64,000 nt of DNA, taken from NCBI GenBank assembly GCA_003194525.1, contig NBIV01000114.1, positions 167,915 to 231,914 on the forward strand. The letters are read 5' to 3'. A program made the translations under genes and the position numbers. The notes beneath the pieces are model-generated. The model saw only the letters and a program-made list of their open reading frames with translations. It ran no database searches and had not been told where the DNA came from. Shown here piece by piece: positions 1-10,606 of the stretch. Positions within the stretch are counted from its first letter, which is position 1. The number at the start of each line of letters is the position of its first letter. Source of the stretch: Gracilariopsis chorda. Lineage: Eukaryota; Rhodophyta; Florideophyceae; Gracilariales; Gracilariaceae.

Positions 1-3000
1 TTCTCTGACTCCTGGGACTTGGAGAGCGACCTGTCAGATTCCTTCAAGCGATGTTCGACATCTCTGACCGATTCACAGATGACCTGAATTAACTCTAGAG
101 CTGAATCTGACTCAGACATGGATCGAAGCAGCGCAAACTTCAGGTTCTCCGCCTCGGCATTGAGACTTTCTAGTTTCCTTTCAGATACCTCTAGGGCAAG
201 ATCTGATGAACTGGGGACGACGGGAACATCCGATGTATTATGATCCGCTTCAGAAACTTCTGAAATAGCTACGCTCCGGGAAGCATGATGCTCGTTGCCC
301 TCGACATGGGTTTCCAATTCTTCGATTCTACCACGAGCGGTTAATAGTTCTGCGTGCATCAAAGACTTGTCAGAAGAGATCTCCACCAGCAAACCTTGCG
401 CAGCGATAAGCTCTAGATTTGTAGCAGCCACCGTTCTTGCTGCATCTCGCAGAGCCTCCTCAAGCTCAGTTATTCGCTTCTGTGAGATCTCTGACGATGG
501 TACGTTAACTTCGCTTTGAACTTGATTTGCAGTTGTCGACCCCATGAATCGAGATTGCAGTTCAGTTAGCTGAGCGAGAACAGACTGCTTCTCATCTTTC
601 AGTTTTGCTTCAGTATGCTTGGCAGCTTCAAGAGCTGTTTTCATCTCTTCTCCCAGTTTGACTGCTATGCGCAGATCATGGACTTCAGATGACATTTGAT
701 CAACCTTGCTCTCGTACTCGGAACACCTTATGACGGCGTTATCACGGTCAGACTTAATTGCTTGCATTTCCGCCAGCTTCGAAGCAAGTTCATCAATCTC
801 CTTCCGCAGACGTGAGTTTTCCTTGGACAACTGGTCGCAGGACTCAGTGGCTTCATTGACCCTATTCTTCCATCTTTCAACTTCAGCTTCAAGGGAGGCA
901 GTCAAAACAATAGTGCTGACAACTCTCTCCACCTGACGAGATTTTGTCTGACGTTGTATCGCATCTTGAAGAGAACTGACAGTCTGCTTATACACAAGCT
1001 CCTTACTGCGGCCCGATTCAATTTCATTCTTCATTTCAATACTTTCTTTTTCGAAATGCTTGCATGCCTGAACCAGAGTTGCTAGCTCAGTGGAAATCTC
1101 TCTGCTCTTGTTTTCACTCTGCTGGAGCTTCTCCTCAAGTTCCTGAACCTGAGCAACATATTCGTCCGATGATACAGGTTTACTCTCGAGTTCTGCCTTC
1201 GTCTTTTCACATTCACGCAGCAGATTCTCTCGTTCCATTTGGACCACCGATAGAACAGTTTCTGCCTCATGGATTTGCTTCCGAAGATCAGCACTTTCAC
1301 GGGTCGCATATGCAAGTTGATCCTTGGCCTCCTTGAGAGATTCGCTGTAGTGAGACAAACTCTTCTCCTTCTCCTCGCACATTTCGTGTGCCTCGCGCAG
1401 TTTCTCATTCAAGCTATCAACTTCTGACGCGGGTACCATACCGTCGATGGGTTGACGGTTGATATTATGCTCGTTAGCTTCATCCAAAGACTTCCGCAGG
1501 GAAACAACTTCCATGGTAAGATTTCTCTTTGCTTCTTCAGCTTCATCAAGGAACAACAACCTTTCCTGCAGGTGACTGACCTCACGCTCTAAATCAGTGA
1601 TTGTCATCTGCTTCGTTTCTAGTGATGTTTGAAGCTCACTTGTCTTACTCGCAAGCGCATCGCGATCACCTGCTCTAGCCTCAAGGAACTGCTCTCGGTC
1701 TTTGCTATCCGAGAGGGCCCCCCGGGCTTCATTCAGACCGTTTTCGAGGGCAGAGATTTTGCGAAGGAGCTCTTCATTATCTGCTTCTCTAGACATCTCG
1801 AGCTTGTTAGCGTCTTTTGCTCCCTGAACTTCTTTTTGAAGCAATTCAACACGCGATTCTAGAGCCCTATTCATCTCTTCTAGTTTAACCCTTTCAGCTT
1901 CGATCTCATACAGCTGTCCTGATAGGCGAATACTTTGCTCCGTTCGCAACGCAAGTTGTTCGCTAAGTGAACCAGATTCTTTCTCTGTTCGCTGCCGAAT
2001 TTCGTCTATCTCACTACATTGCTGTTGAAGTTCAGCAATTCGTGTATTCATTGCACTGGACGCCTGGTCTCGTCTGAGTGCGACATCGTGCAAGGATTGC
2101 AGCTTCATCTCCAGCTCCTGCGCATAGGTAGACAAGCGCCTGATTTCGGAGACCTGTTGATCCTTCATAGATTCGCTCGCCTGTGCTCGCCTTTGCCATT
2201 CCGAAACAGCATGACGCGTATCCATGAGCTCCGCTTTCATTCTTTCCCTAGTCTGCAAAAGCTCCCGATGTTCGTTCTGCATTTGTTCAAATGCTTGCCA
2301 CTGCTCCGGTGCAAGCCCATTCTTCGCACTGTTCCTTTCATTTTGTAGTTCGGATTCCATTTCAGTCACTCTCTGTCGCAAAGCGTTGATCTCTTGTTGG
2401 GCAGCAGCCGACACTGCAGCAGAAGACTCCCTTGAGGCTTTCATTTCACGTTGCCTAGCTGCTCTCAGGCTTTCTAGTTGACGTTTAGTCTCAGCATCTG
2501 TCTGATGGAGAAGTTGAAGCGAAGAAATTGCTTCTTTCCTTTGAAAATCAGATTCCTGCATTCGGGCGTTGAGCTCCGAGACCGTCGTTTGTAGCGCATC
2601 CAGTGTTCTTTGGCGTGAATCCAGTTTAGATTCAGCGACATCTGCACGTCTCCGCCATTGGAAAGCATCGACTTCAGAAGGAGTGGTTCCAGATCTCAAG
2701 GCTTCGAGTTCGCTTGTGATAGACATTAGCTCAATATCCTTGTCTTGGACAAGGCTTTCCAAGTTACTTGCGCGAATATATGCTTCATTACTCTTCCTAC
2801 TCTCCTCTTCTAGAGCGGCCTTCAAGGAATTGCACTGACTTTGCAGGCCCTGAAGATTAGCAGTAAGGGCTTCGTGGTTCTCTGAAATCAGAGAGTTTCC
2901 ATTTGTAACTTGGTCCTCTTCCAGAGCGGCATAGGCCTCCGTTAGCGCAGTAAAGTCGGACTCCTTCTCTTCCAGCAAAGATCTCAAGTCTTCCCTTTCC

Positions 3001-5555
3001 GCTAACAGGATCTGCTTCTCGTTAAGCAACGAACGAATATTCTCTGCTTCTTTGGATGCAGATTGTTGATTCAATTTCGAGTCCAGTTCGACCTGTGCTT
3101 CTTGTAGAGCAGCCTTCAAGGTTTGTACTTCTTGGCGAGCTGCGGTCAAGGAATCATCTTGACTGCGGATCAGTTCCTTATATGAGTTCAAGATCTCGTC
3201 TCTTGTTGAGTCAGCAATAACAGATTGATCTTTGGAGTCAACAACAGTTTCGTTAGTGTGCCCATTCATAAGTCTGGCAGGTTCATGAGAAGCTGCAATA
3301 AGATCAAGAGCCCTTTCTCCAACTTTCTCGTATACACTATTTACAACATTGACGATTCCGTCGTTGTACCAGTTTTCATGCCCGAGACTACCAGATGATG
3401 ATAAGAAACCATTTCTTCGTTCCAAGGACATGAGGCTTTCCGCAAAATTCCATGGATTGGCATAGATATCCCAGGTCTCGAATGACCTTGTAGCTCGGAG
3501 GTCTTCAAGGCATGCAGTAAACAAGGTTGCTCCAATTCGATTGCGGATTACGTTCGCTACCGTTCCCTGTGGAATAACAGTGGACGGTCCACCTCCAGAC
3601 AAAAACCCACCATCATTGGCAGTATCCGACGTGCCTTCAGTTGCTTGTAAACAAATCCCGAGAAGAACAGCTGCAAGTCCTCGTGTGTGAACTTCACCTA
3701 CATCTCCCCTGGTACCGGTTTTGCTTATGACGTCAACCAACATAGGTAGATTCATCGCCGAGGACAGAAACGCTGAAACTGCTGAAGGACTTTCGTAAAG
3801 CCATACGCATGCCAATGAGAAAAGTGATATCCGCACCTCGGGAGGCCCCTTTTCACGCTCAAGCCTCCCTATTGTGCGGAAAACTTGAGGCAAAAGCGAG
3901 CTACCGTTCACATACGAACCGAGCAAGCGCTCTCTTGCTCCGTTGACACGGTTAATTACCCATGAAACTAAAGAGGCCGCATAGAAGACCCCTGCAGCGT
4001 CCGCAACTTCAGGGTATCCCACAAGACTTTCTTTCAGTACATTCGATATATAAGCCACTGCGTTGCTCGGAGAAGACAGGTCACCAGCAGAAGAAAGAGA
4101 AGACCGAGATAGGTTTCTGCTTTCTCCGATAAAGCTTGCGGTTCCGGAGGAGCTCGTCATCGCGTTGAGGAGCACGGAAGATGGGAGATCAAGCCCGGCA
4201 TCAACGACGAAAGAATCCCGAAGCACTGTGTACGCCGCGACCCGGACAGCACTCGAGGGTTCTATCAGCATGTTTCTTAGTGCTAGAATCTGCGGGCTGG
4301 TCGCTTGATCACCATTCGCAACTGAGAACGCTGATGAGTTAAAAACAGTACGGAATTCCTCGTGTCCGCGCACTAACATGGCTACAGTCTTAAGCGCAGT
4401 CAGTCGAACGTCTAACCCACTTTCAGATACTGAAGTCTGAGCAGAGGATATGGATATGAAACTGAGGTTCATTATTATGCGAAAGATGTTGGTGGTACAC
4501 AGGTTGTTCTTGATGCGAGAACTTTCTTCGTCATTGCCATCCACTAAGCCCGCTACGCATTGCAAAGATAGCAAAAGGTTTTTGCGCGCCTGGCGCTGGA
4601 GTGCGTTTTGCATACCAGCAGATGTGGTGTTCGCAGAAGACGGATGTGCTTCGTTTGTGATAAATCCAGCATCGGCTGCCATTTTCTGAACAAGACCAAC
4701 AAGCCGTGGAAGGCACCCAGTGTCAAGTACAAATGTTCTCGTTGTCGGTGTACCCGCTACAAGATTTCTGATGACCAGCAGCACATCATGGGTCACAATG
4801 CCAGCCTCTAGGCTGTCTTCATCGAGGACGTCACCGGAGAAGTCGCCCACAGAAACGTCTGACACAAATGAGTCAAGCAAGACGAACAGTTTCTCGAGCA
4901 CGCCACCGAAGGCGACAATCTTACATATTTCACTCGATTGTTCGCAAAGCGTAGAAAGAAGTAGAACCGCGTTCGAACGAATATGTCGATGGGAGTCGTC
5001 CAGAAGATCACATACCCGCGTAACACCCTGTGGCGACGATAGCAAAGCAGCTTGCAACACGGGACGCGAATTGGCGGCCATAGCAGTGAAAAGCTCTATC
5101 GTACCGAACTTGATGTAGAAGTCATCTTTCGCCAGTTGCTGCAACAGCAATGAGATGGCATCTGGCAAAGCCAGAAACATATCAACATTCTGCTTGGCCG
5201 ACTCCGCAGTTGAGGCTTCAAATTGTTTCAGATCCACTTGTTGAGCTATCTCGGGGTCGGAAGGAGGCTCTAGAGTGCCGCAGATGGCAATCAGGAGTTC
5301 GAGAGTTACTTTAATCGTCTCATCGTACTCATTATCCTGCTCTAGAACGGCGTATATAATCTTGATTGCAAGTTCCCCGACTTGTTTTTGTCGCTTCGGT
5401 GACTGCTTTGCAGCGTCGATTAGTTGTTGAATTGCCGCGCGACGGTCCACAGGGAGAACGGAAGTCTTTATACGGTCGACAAGGCGCGGAACGACATTTT
5501 GCGCGTCCGACTCGCCACCGGCGACATAACGGAGTGCGCCGGACAGATAATTCAT
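1..5555 (-). CDS. USO1: Uso1/p115-type vesicle tethering factor, 3' end outside the window
   Basis: The minus-strand frame is open from the ATG at 5555 to the window edge, giving at least 1,851 residues. The closest upstream in-frame stop is at 5619-5621, so this ATG is the first available. The first 700 or so residues are armadillo-like helices that follow the p115/Uso1 head: a start like MNYLSG, then blocks such as SPQGVTRVCDLL, IRSNAVLLL and KIVAFGGVLEKL, which line up with human p115. From about residue 780 the protein is a continuous heptad-rich coiled coil rich in E, L, Q, S and K. The family tethers ER-derived COPII vesicles to the cis-Golgi by binding Rab1/Ypt1 and SNAREs. Human p115 is about 960 residues and yeast Uso1 about 1,790, so this one is of the long type. 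The C-terminus is not visible. It is divergent from the small membrane gene starting at 5712, with 156 bases between the start codons. Confidence 0.87.
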   Translation of the reverse strand, partial: MNYLSGALRYVAGGESDAQNVVPRLVDRIKTSVLPVDRRAAIQQLIDAAKQSPKRQKQVGELAIKIIYAVLEQDNEYDETIKVTLELLIAICGTLEPPSDPEIAQQVDLKQFEASTAESAKQNVDMFLALPDAISLLLQQLAKDDFYIKFGTIELFTAMAANSRPVLQAALLSSPQGVTRVCDLLDDSHRHIRSNAVLLLSTLCEQSSEICKIVAFGGVLEKLFVLLDSFVSDVSVGDFSGDVLDEDSLEAGIVTHDVLLVIRNLVAGTPTTRTFVLDTGCLPRLVGLVQKMAADAGFITNEAHPSSANTTSAGMQNALQRQARKNLLLSLQCVAGLVDGNDEESSRIKNNLCTTNIFRIIMNLSFISISSAQTSVSESGLDVRLTALKTVAMLVRGHEEFRTVFNSSAFSVANGDQATSPQILALRNMLIEPSSAVRVAAYTVLRDSFVVDAGLDLPSSVLLNAMTSSSGTASFIGESRNLSRSSLSSAGDLSSPSNAVAYISNVLKESLVGYPEVADAAGVFYAASLVSWVINRVNGARERLLGSYVNGSSLLPQVFRTIGRLEREKGPPEVRISLFSLACVWLYESPSAVSAFLSSAMNLPMLVDVISKTGTRGDVGEVHTRGLAAVLLGICLQATEGTSDTANDGGFLSGGGPSTVIPQGTVANVIRNRIGATLFTACLEDLRATRSFETWDIYANPWNFAESLMSLERRNGFLSSSGSLGHENWYNDGIVNVVNSVYEKVGERALDLIAASHEPARLMNGHTNETVVDSKDQSVIADSTRDEILNSYKELIRSQDDSLTAARQEVQTLKAALQEAQVELDSKLNQQSASKEAENIRSLLNEKQILLAEREDLRSLLEEKESDFTALTEAYAALEEDQVTNGNSLISENHEALTANLQGLQSQCNSLKAALEEESRKSNEAYIRASNLESLVQDKDIELMSITSELEALRSGTTPSEVDAFQWRRRADVAESKLDSRQRTLDALQTTVSELNARMQESDFQRKEAISSLQLLHQTDAETKRQLESLRAARQREMKASRESSAAVSAAAQQEINALRQRVTEMESELQNERNSAKNGLAPEQWQAFEQMQNEHRELLQTRERMKAELMDTRHAVSEWQRRAQASESMKDQQVSEIRRLSTYAQELEMKLQSLHDVALRRDQASSAMNTRIAELQQQCSEIDEIRQRTEKESGSLSEQLALRTEQSIRLSGQLYEIEAERVKLEEMNRALESRVELLQKEVQGAKDANKLEMSREADNEELLRKISALENGLNEARGALSDSKDREQFLEARAGDRDALASKTSELQTSLETKQMTITDLEREVSHLQERLLFLDEAEEAKRNLTMEVVSLRKSLDEANEHNINRQPIDGMVPASEVDSLNEKLREAHEMCEEKEKSLSHYSESLKEAKDQLAYATRESADLRKQIHEAETVLSVVQMERENLLRECEKTKAELESKPVSSDEYVAQVQELEEKLQQSENKSREISTELATLVQACKHFEKESIEMKNEIESGRSKELVYKQTVSSLQDAIQRQTKSRQVERVVSTIVLTASLEAEVERWKNRVNEATESCDQLSKENSRLRKEIDELASKLAEMQAIKSDRDNAVIRCSEYESKVDQMSSEVHDLRIAVKLGEEMKTALEAAKHTEAKLKDEKQSVLAQLTELQSRFMGSTTANQVQSEVNVPSSEISQKRITELEEALRDAARTVAATNLELIAAQGLLVEISSDKSLMHAELLTARGRIEELETHVEGNEHHASRSVAISEVSEADHNTSDVPVVPSSSDLALEVSERKLESLNAEAENLKFALLRSMSESDSALELIQVICESVRDVEHRLKESDRSLSKSQESE

Positions 5556-5711
5556 CGCATGGAAGATAAGGACTCCCCGCAGAAAAGGGGCGTGGGCAGC
5601 GGAGGAACCGCGGTCGTTTCACCAAACGTGAGGAGCTGACGGCGGGGAAGAGTTTGCGCGCGTTTGCGGCCTTCGGCTTAACTCTGCTATCCTTGAACAG
5701 CGCATGACCGA

Positions 5712-6163
5712 ATGTTACACGTTTCCAAAGCCTTACATCCGCGCCGAGTTCTCAATTTTTTTACAGAGCTGATTGGAGAGGATGCCCAGTCAGGCCTCTA
5801 TGATGCATGGATGGTGGCAATACATCGGAACACCTTGGTGGCTTTCTTCGCCCAAGTCGTTGTTCTTATGGGAGTCTGCATTCTCGTCTTCTTTCTCTCT
5901 TCGTGTCTTGTTTTTCTGAGCATACTAACTATTAACTCAATTGGTTACACTAATATAGACAATATGTACCGGCGCTTGTCAAAGACGTTGATACGCTTAC
6001 GCGTTCTATGACAGCAATCTTTGCTCGCGCAGACCCAGTGCTTTGTGGCTTGTTCCTGTTGATGGCAATACTCCTCAGTGCCTACTGTAATCATGGGCAT
6101 TTTCTCAAAGCGTTCATGGCACCGAGTTCATCATACTCAGCTCTGCTGATCCACGCTTGTTGA
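5712..6163 (+). CDS. probable spliced small membrane protein, unrecognised
   Basis: The frame opens at ATG 5712 and gives about 53 residues ending in a hydrophobic stretch (AFFAQVVVLM). A candidate intron follows: a perfect TACTAAC branch site near 5922 and an AG at 5961. Past that AG another frame stays open to a TGA at 6161-6163, reading QYVPALVKDVDTLTRSM and then a second hydrophobic helix (CGLFLLMAILLSAY). I cannot fix the donor. GT dinucleotides lie between 5873 and 5910 but none is strong in the required phase. The 3' exon overlaps the antisense end of the ARP4 gene by about 70 bases. I do not recognise the family. The shape suggests a two-helix membrane protein. cDNA would fix the exon boundaries; the model could be wrong in detail. 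Confidence 0.42.
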
Positions 6164-7617
6164 AAAGTGCCTAAGCTTGATACAATGGACCCACCTATCC
6201 ATGAAGCACAAGTTCGCTCTACGTAGTTGGAAGGAGCGTATACCTTCAATTTGTACGCCTGCGGTGACATCAACGCCAGCTCCCTTGTCACACGCTCAAC
6301 CAATCCAGGCATCAGGCTAGTTCCACCAGTGATGACCACACTATTAAAAAGATCGCGTCTCAAATCCACATCGCAGCCGCTAACTGCTTTGAAAGCCATT
6401 TCAGATATCGAGAGCATACCCTTCGCTTCATCCGTCCGGAACAGCATATCTGGAATCGCCAACCCGTCATTGTCATTAAGGTTGAGTATGTTACCATCGG
6501 GCAAACAGTACTCAGTACTACGCTCAGTTGTACCCTTGTCTTTGGATTTGCTCTCCTTCCCTTCTTTCCCTTCTTTGGAATTCTTCCCATCATCTTCTTT
6601 CCCATTACCATCCCTTGCTGCCCCATCTTTGTTGGTTTTAGCTTTCCCATCGTTGTTACTGCCCTTGTCCGATTCCTTGGTAGTTCCATTCTCACCCATC
6701 CTCGTTTGAGAAACTCGAAACGTCGAAACTTTCATGTCATCCATGATCCGAAGCCGGTAGAATTGGCGTTGGTACTCGGTAGCTTGTGCAAGTGCGCCTT
6801 GGTTCGAAACATCAGTGACTCGGAACTCGCGTTTTGTTCCAACCCCGTCCAGTCGTTCCTTCTTGATTTCGTGATGTGCTCGTATCCAATCTACTTTCTT
6901 TGTCTCGTCATCTCTAAGCCTCTTCGTTCGATGCTCAGTACCGTCATGGTTTAACCGTCCGTCCAAAATATTGTTCGCCCAGTCATATAACATGTCAGAT
7001 ATGTACTTTCCTCCGACCACGCTTTTCACAATCTTTCGCTGCACTGCGTACCCATCTACGACTGGTACCGCACACGAATCATAATAGCCGACGTCTATGA
7101 CGCACGCAGAAGTTCTCGCAGAGGCAAACGCAGACATGGCACTTCCCTTCGCAATAAACGCAGCAGGGACATGGAGTCCTTCGAAAGCTCGTTCAAGAGC
7201 TTTTGCACGATTCTCCGGGCTCCACATGCGAGCCGGTTCAATAATTAGGAAGGGTGCGTCGGGCTTGATCTGCAACGAATTCAAACCTGATTCCCAACAG
7301 GTTTGCATTGCATCCCAGTTTATCTGCTGCTTCTCAAAGTCATGAATTGGTATTACATGACAAATCCGTCTGGGGGCGTTCAATAACACATCACCAGCTA
7401 CGTAGGAATTTTGCTTTTTGTCACTTTCCTTTCCTTCATTCTTGTTGACGTCAAGCATCTCCACGTCCGCCTTTGTGTGTTCCAAGCCGACTGCGCTTGG
7501 AATAATCGCCCTTGGAGTATCATCTCCGGATGAACCGATTCGAATATGGTAGGTACCGCAATCGGCGACAATTGCGCGTATGTCATCGCTACCAAGAACA
7601 GTTTTTGCAGCCGTCAT
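6091..7617 (-). CDS. ARP4: nuclear actin-related protein 4 (ARP4/BAF53 type)
   Basis: The product is 508 residues from the ATG at 7617. The frame is open further upstream but has no ATG there, and the family N-terminus aligns at this methionine. The actin fold shows in the N-terminal block DDIRAIVADCGTYHIRIGSSG (beta-strand and first phosphate loop region), in VIDVGYYDSCAVPVVDGY (second loop) and in NSVVITGGTSLMPGL. The C-terminal signature ERTCASWIGGSIVSSLG, then FQQAWISRAEYDE, and a terminus ending in RKCP are characteristic of ARP4/ACTL6. ARP4 is a structural subunit of the INO80, SWR1, SWI/SNF and NuA4 chromatin complexes. A roughly 60-residue lysine-, glycine- and asparagine-rich insert sits where family members carry a short loop. 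The gene is convergent with the small spliced gene on its 3' side. Confidence 0.92.
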   Translation of the reverse strand: MTAAKTVLGSDDIRAIVADCGTYHIRIGSSGDDTPRAIIPSAVGLEHTKADVEMLDVNKNEGKESDKKQNSYVAGDVLLNAPRRICHVIPIHDFEKQQINWDAMQTCWESGLNSLQIKPDAPFLIIEPARMWSPENRAKALERAFEGLHVPAAFIAKGSAMSAFASARTSACVIDVGYYDSCAVPVVDGYAVQRKIVKSVVGGKYISDMLYDWANNILDGRLNHDGTEHRTKRLRDDETKKVDWIRAHHEIKKERLDGVGTKREFRVTDVSNQGALAQATEYQRQFYRLRIMDDMKVSTFRVSQTRMGENGTTKESDKGSNNDGKAKTNKDGAARDGNGKEDDGKNSKEGKEGKESKSKDKGTTERSTEYCLPDGNILNLNDNDGLAIPDMLFRTDEAKGMLSISEMAFKAVSGCDVDLRRDLFNSVVITGGTSLMPGLVERVTRELALMSPQAYKLKVYAPSNYVERTCASWIGGSIVSSLGTFQQAWISRAEYDELGAMNALRKCP

Positions 7618-8799
7618 CGCGTTTGTGGATACTAGCCCTAGACGTGTCCCACATCTAGAGAGGGTTTGTCGAAGAGCACCATGCTCGCGGACTACGAAAG
7701 AGGGGATCAACTTGATCGTCAGGCAAAACCAGAATTTGTTCCGCACTTCGGCGGTGGGGCTACTAAAGATATCAGAGTCGCCTTCAGTTTCTACCGGCAA
7801 AACCCCAGTTGCAGAATTTTGGCATGGCAACAGAAACGTGAAATACAGAAGAATGCGCCACCCGAACGGGGTAGGATTACGAACTGTTGACGGCTAACTT
7901 TATCCCTGGTAGCTTTCCACCCTGCTAACCCTCAGCTACCATCATACCCTTGCGCGGATTGAGTTCATAACAAGGACAGAGGATAGATCAAAATGCCTAT
8001 CTGTGGTACAGATAGGCACAGATTCTGTACTAGGTATCATTCGTTGTAAGGTCTGTCAAGATCATAGCGCGTAGAGGACTTCTTACGCCTAGCTAGTACG
8101 AAGGGTAAAGGGTTAGCGGTACTTTTATCTTGAAACGCCTTGATGAGTGAAAGGATGGTTGAGCTGCCGAAACCATTCATGGAGAACTTCATCCAAGGGC
8201 TAACGCGTTACAAGACACACTCAATATCATGTGTACAAAGGCATCTACTGCGGCTGGGGGTAATGCACAAACCGATGTATTGTCCCGCTTCTGTATTGTA
8301 TTCTAAAATGAAGTCGCGTTTTCGTATCATGTAACGCATGACGAGGAAGAATAATGAAGGCGAGGAATCTTCATGGAAGCTTAAATGGGTCACAGGGTTT
8401 CATTCAAACTGATAGACGCCAATCCCAGAATTGTACAACCCCGGAAAACGAACAAGGGCATGCAGCTAGACTCTGCAATTACTAGTACAATCGCAAAATC
8501 CTCAATTCAGGGTAGCAGTCCTTGATTATTCAGTTAAGTTTTAGACGTCTTTCATCAAGAAAGCACTGTGTCATTTGTGCTGCCCAGGGAATGAGATATG
8601 TTCAACCAACCATGGTAAAGATGTGGATGAAAGTGGATACATTTTGCCATAAACGAGACTCCACCGCTGTGCGCCCTTCCACGGCGTAGGAGCGACAACG
8701 CTAAGCTTCCCAAGGATAACCCAGCTTCCTCGCCAATCAGAGCACGCGTTGCGTCCATTCAAACAAACCAATACCATTTCGCACAAAAGCCTTGTGGCG
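7618..8799. other. intergenic spacer upstream of ARP4
   Basis: No frame here looks like a real gene. A short perfect hairpin lies at 7994-8018, with 11-bp arms TGCCTATCTGT/ACAGATAGGCA and a 3-base loop, about 380 bases upstream of the ARP4 start. Nothing else stands out. Confidence 0.5.
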
Positions 8800-9666
8800 T
8801 TATTGCTGTTCCGCCGCAACAGTCTCTAGCATGCTCTGCAATTCCCCAGAAACCATCATATCTCTCACGATGTCATGGCCTCCCACGAAGTCTCCGCGAA
8901 TATAAAGTTGCGGAATAGTAGGCCACTTCGAGTACTGCTTGATTCCGTTTCGCAGCCCAGGATTTCTAGCTTCATCCAAACAGTCGACGCAGACAAAGTC
9001 CTTGGTTACATTTTGCAGCATGTCCACAACTGCTGCAGAGAAACCACATCGCGGTCCCCGTCTCGTTCCCTTCATAAACAGCACAATGTCATTGTCACGA
9101 ACAATGTTCTCGATTTCTCCTTCTAGTAGCTCGCTGGGACAACCGGGTGGGATACACAAGTTCTCCTCCTTCCGCTCCTTCCGCCATTCGGGGGCTGTGT
9201 CAGAGTTGCCTGGAGGGATGCCAGGGCCGTAGTCGGCATGTGTGATAACCCACTTCTCCGCCAAATCCCCGAGCGCTTCAGCCTGGTCAAGATTATCCAC
9301 AGTGAGCATTCGAACCGAATGACGCAAATCTTCATCTTTCACGAAAAGGACGTGATTAGCGATCGCAGAGCGAACGTCCGCAACAGCTGCTACGTACTGC
9401 AATACATTTTTCGATGAGTACACTCCATAGACTCCTGGACGAGACCAGTACGCTGGAAGCTCTTCAACACTGCGAGGAATGGGCTCTGTGGGGAGATCCT
9501 CAACACTACCATATTGCTGTGCGCGAATGGAAGCTCGGTGAATCAGAGCTCTGCGAATCGTAGCACGGGGCAGCACCGGGGTAAACAGCTTAGAAGGTCC
9601 ATTTGCTACAGTGGCGACGCGGGATGAAGACGTGCCAATTGGAAGTGGTGTAGTGAATGCAAACAT
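8800..9666 (-). CDS. GRXS16: plastid-type monothiol glutaredoxin S16 with GIY-YIG-like N-terminal domain
   Basis: The product is 288 residues from the ATG at 9666. Residues 1-50 are rich in S, T, R and A with no acidic residues, as in a plastid transit peptide. Residues 75-145 carry a GIY-YIG-like region (PGVYGVYS ... NVLQYV), which in plant GrxS16 is an N-terminal endonuclease-fold domain. The C-terminal glutaredoxin domain spans about 180-286, with the monothiol active site CGFS at 207-210, the TIP-type segment at KWPTIPQLYIRG and the GGHD glutathione-binding turn. The family binds a [2Fe-2S] cluster with glutathione and delivers it in the chloroplast, with redox control of the N-terminal domain. 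PRCGFS replaces the usual PQCGFS. The gene shows the host has, or had, a plastid. ARP4 lies downstream on the same strand. Confidence 0.92.
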   Translation of the reverse strand: MFAFTTPLPIGTSSSRVATVANGPSKLFTPVLPRATIRRALIHRASIRAQQYGSVEDLPTEPIPRSVEELPAYWSRPGVYGVYSSKNVLQYVAAVADVRSAIANHVLFVKDEDLRHSVRMLTVDNLDQAEALGDLAEKWVITHADYGPGIPPGNSDTAPEWRKERKEENLCIPPGCPSELLEGEIENIVRDNDIVLFMKGTRRGPRCGFSAAVVDMLQNVTKDFVCVDCLDEARNPGLRNGIKQYSKWPTIPQLYIRGDFVGGHDIVRDMMVSGELQSMLETVAAEQQ

Positions 9667-10606
9667 ATTCAACTTTCCTGCAAGAGCAAATGGTGTGAAG
9701 GTAGGAAGAAGCGAAGCGACGCCGAAGAGCTATCTCCAAGGACTGATGGCGGTGTGCGCACCACGAGAGTGAGAGATTGAACAGTGTTCTCCCACCCAGC
9801 CACGTCGTACAGCAGAATTGCCCCGGTGTCACTCAAAGGGGTCTTTGAATCAAGACACTCGGAATGAAGACGCCAAATCTGGTCTCTTTTGAATTTCCAA
9901 GAGCATTCCCGCTCTTGTGCTCCTTTTATCCACATGAACGATGACTTCAGGTTTCCGGGCGTCTACCGCCGCAACTGCCCGAATCGAATTGTAACAAGAT
10001 GATGGAGGGATGGTGATTGGTTCGGTGAAGTGCTGCCACCACGACGCCTCGAACAGGAGAGTAAGAAACAGAGTATTCCATTCTGCAGTTCTACGAGCTA
10101 GCGCCCTAGCTCTGTGCCTGGCAACCCTGCTGCTATAGAACAAGAAAGATTCCCACTCCATGCCATGACTCCTGCCTTAATCTCTGGCTGTAGAGTAGCT
10201 CCTGTGACTGCTGCTTTCCTTCTTGCTTTTGCAACAGCGGTGAAGATAAGGATGGCGCGGGCGATCACTTCGTCACTTCATTAATGTCCTCGTTCCTACA
10301 AACAATGCTTCACTGCAAACCTAGAATAAAGAAGAAGAAAAGATGTGGATGGGATATCGGTACATTTCTGCCTCTACGTCCATATAGTTCATCCGCAACA
10401 TGAGTCCAGGAAGTGTGGCCGTCTGCTTCGGTTTTCTTCTTATGCTCGTGGAACATACGACACACATAAAGTCGCCCTATCCTTGTTGCTCACCCAGGAA
10501 GTGACTATTCCTAGTTTCGGAGGATCACTACAAAAAGCTTCTCTCTCTCTCTTCGAAGAGTTTAAAATCGACAAAGAGGAAGAACATGAAATTGATTCAC
10601 TGATGT
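9667..10606. other. intergenic spacer
   Basis: This is the upstream region of the glutaredoxin gene and must contain its promoter. No TATA-like element or convincing frame was recognised. Small frames near 9850-10160 and 10345-10635 have no family features. Confidence 0.4.

Noticed and set aside
6227-6709. Open frame antisense to ARP4 (160 codons)
   Set aside because: It is the mirror of the ARP4 C-terminal half, with S/P/L-rich low-complexity translation and no start context.
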